Below, piece after piece: positions 6,459-7,275 of a DNA stretch of 7,275 nucleotides. The position numbers and the translations under genes were made by a program. Origin of the DNA: an uncultured Collinsella sp. Lineage in GTDB: Bacteria; Actinomycetota; Coriobacteriia; Coriobacteriales; Coriobacteriaceae. How positions within the stretch are numbered: the first letter of the stretch is position 1; each line of letters begins with the position of its first letter. The stretch covers positions 1-7,275 of the forward strand of contig CAADVJ010000227.1 of the NCBI GenBank assembly GCA_900752475.1, read 5' to 3'. The notes below the pieces were generated by a model that saw only the letters and a program-made list of their open reading frames with translations, was not told the origin of the DNA and ran no database searches.

Positions 6459-7275
6459 TTACGCCTCCTTCTTGGTCGAAGCAACAGAGCTGGCAGCCAC
6501 GGGCGCAGCGCCCGCGGCACCGCCCGCGACATCGAAGCGAGCGACATCCGCGGCGCTCGCGCGACCGGTCACAATGTCAAACGCCAGCTCCTCTGCCTGT
6601 GCATGCGTCTTGCCCACGGCCTCGGCCGCAGCGACAATCGCCAGCACGCGCTCGTACTCGGTCGGAATGACCTTCACAAAGTGCTTGCTCATCGTCTCAA
6701 AGCTGTAGAGCAGCTTAATGCCGCGCGGGCTCTGCGTCGCGTCCACGTGCTCCTGGATGAGCTCGCGAATCTGCGCCAGCTCGCCGGCCGTCGGGGCTTT
6801 AAGCTCAACGCTCTCGTGGTTCACACGGGCATCGAGCGTGCCGTACTGGTCAAAGACATAGGCCACGCCACCCGTCATGCCGGCGGCGAAGTTCTGTCCG
6901 ACCTCGCCCAGGATGAGCGCCAGACCGCCCGTCATGTACTCGCAACCATGGTTGCCGCAGCCCTCGACCACCACGGTGGCACCGGAGTTGCGCACGGCAA
7001 AACGCTGGCCGGCAAGACCGTTAATGAAGCCGCGGCCGCTCGTGGCGCCAAAGAACGCAACGTTGCCCACGATGATGTTCTCGTCGAACTTGTAGGTCGC
7101 ATGCGGGTTGGGGCGTACCGACACCTCGCCGCCCGAAAGGCCCTTGCCAAAGTAGTCGTTGGCGTCGCCGCACACGTTGAGCGTAATGCCACGCGGAAGG
7201 AACGCGCCAAAGCTCTGGCCAGCCGAACCATCGCAATCGATGGTAATGGAGCCGGCGGGCAGGCCCTCGGGGTGC
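6459..7275 (-). CDS. gltB: Glutamate synthase large subunit, C-terminal part (runs off window)
   Basis: The last 271 codons of GltB are visible; the full protein is usually near 1,500 residues, and its 5' end lies beyond position 7275. What is seen is the GXGXG beta-helix domain: GSAGQSFGAFLPRGITL, then GDANDYFGKGLSGG, the glycine-rich repeats EGCGNHGCEYMTGG and GMTGGVAYVFD, and the helical segment after it. This domain is structural and follows the FMN synthase domain, which lies outside the window. After the conserved end (about HFVKVIPTEYERVL) there is a tail of some 60 residues, including an Ala-rich, low-complexity run (AGGAAGAAPVAASSVAS) before KKEA. The tail looks like a lineage-specific extension. 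The frame is intact to the TAA at 6459-6461. First gene of the visible operon, followed at once by gltD. Confidence 0.96.
   Translation of the reverse strand, partial: HPEGLPAGSITIDCDGSAGQSFGAFLPRGITLNVCGDANDYFGKGLSGGEVSVRPNPHATYKFDENIIVGNVAFFGATSGRGFINGLAGQRFAVRNSGATVVVEGCGNHGCEYMTGGLALILGEVGQNFAAGMTGGVAYVFDQYGTLDARVNHESVELKAPTAGELAQIRELIQEHVDATQSPRGIKLLYSFETMSKHFVKVIPTEYERVLAIVAAAEAVGKTHAQAEELAFDIVTGRASAADVARFDVAGGAAGAAPVAASSVASTKKEA

Overview
The window is GC-rich, densely coded bacterial DNA. Codon use, protein style and short repeats built on GGGGAC suggest a gut actinobacterium of class Coriobacteriia, most likely Collinsella or a close relative. This is an inference from composition and familiarity; no rRNA or marker gene is present to prove it.

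Layout. Two genes read rightwards at the left end: a CsoR-type metal-sensing repressor (7-279) and a small two-helix membrane protein with a C-terminal zinc ribbon (392-865). A nested hairpin repeat (290-336) lies between them. A strong hairpin terminator (888-923) closes this pair and, with A and T runs on both sides, probably also ends the opposing gene. Everything further right is on the minus strand: a metal-dependent amidohydrolase of the imidazolonepropionase/prolidase-like group (975-2345), a protein with a C-terminal DUF559 nuclease-like domain (2641-3717), a 235-residue protein of unknown function (3911-4618), an intergenic stretch of about 350 bp with repeats (4619-4971), and the gltB-gltD glutamate synthase operon (gltD complete at 4972-6453, gltB 3' part from 6459 to the window end).

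The most unusual part is 2479-3901. The DUF559 gene sits between two related flanks of about 145 bp (2491-2635 and 3734-3877). Each flank holds two imperfect palindromes of about 57 bp in opposite orientation, with arms close to GTCTCRATCTGTAAC. Just outside the flanks, the same 10 bases (GCGACACCAG) occur in direct orientation on both sides. Together this looks like a discrete inserted cassette, with a nuclease-like gene framed by paired repeats and possibly a target-site duplication. I know of no described element with this layout, but mobility is inferred, not shown.

The remaining genes are ordinary housekeeping or accessory functions. GltB and GltD together form NADPH-dependent glutamate synthase for ammonia assimilation. 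The gltD ribosome binding site lies inside the end of gltB, so the two are probably translationally coupled. No tRNA, rRNA, CRISPR array or classical transposase was seen.
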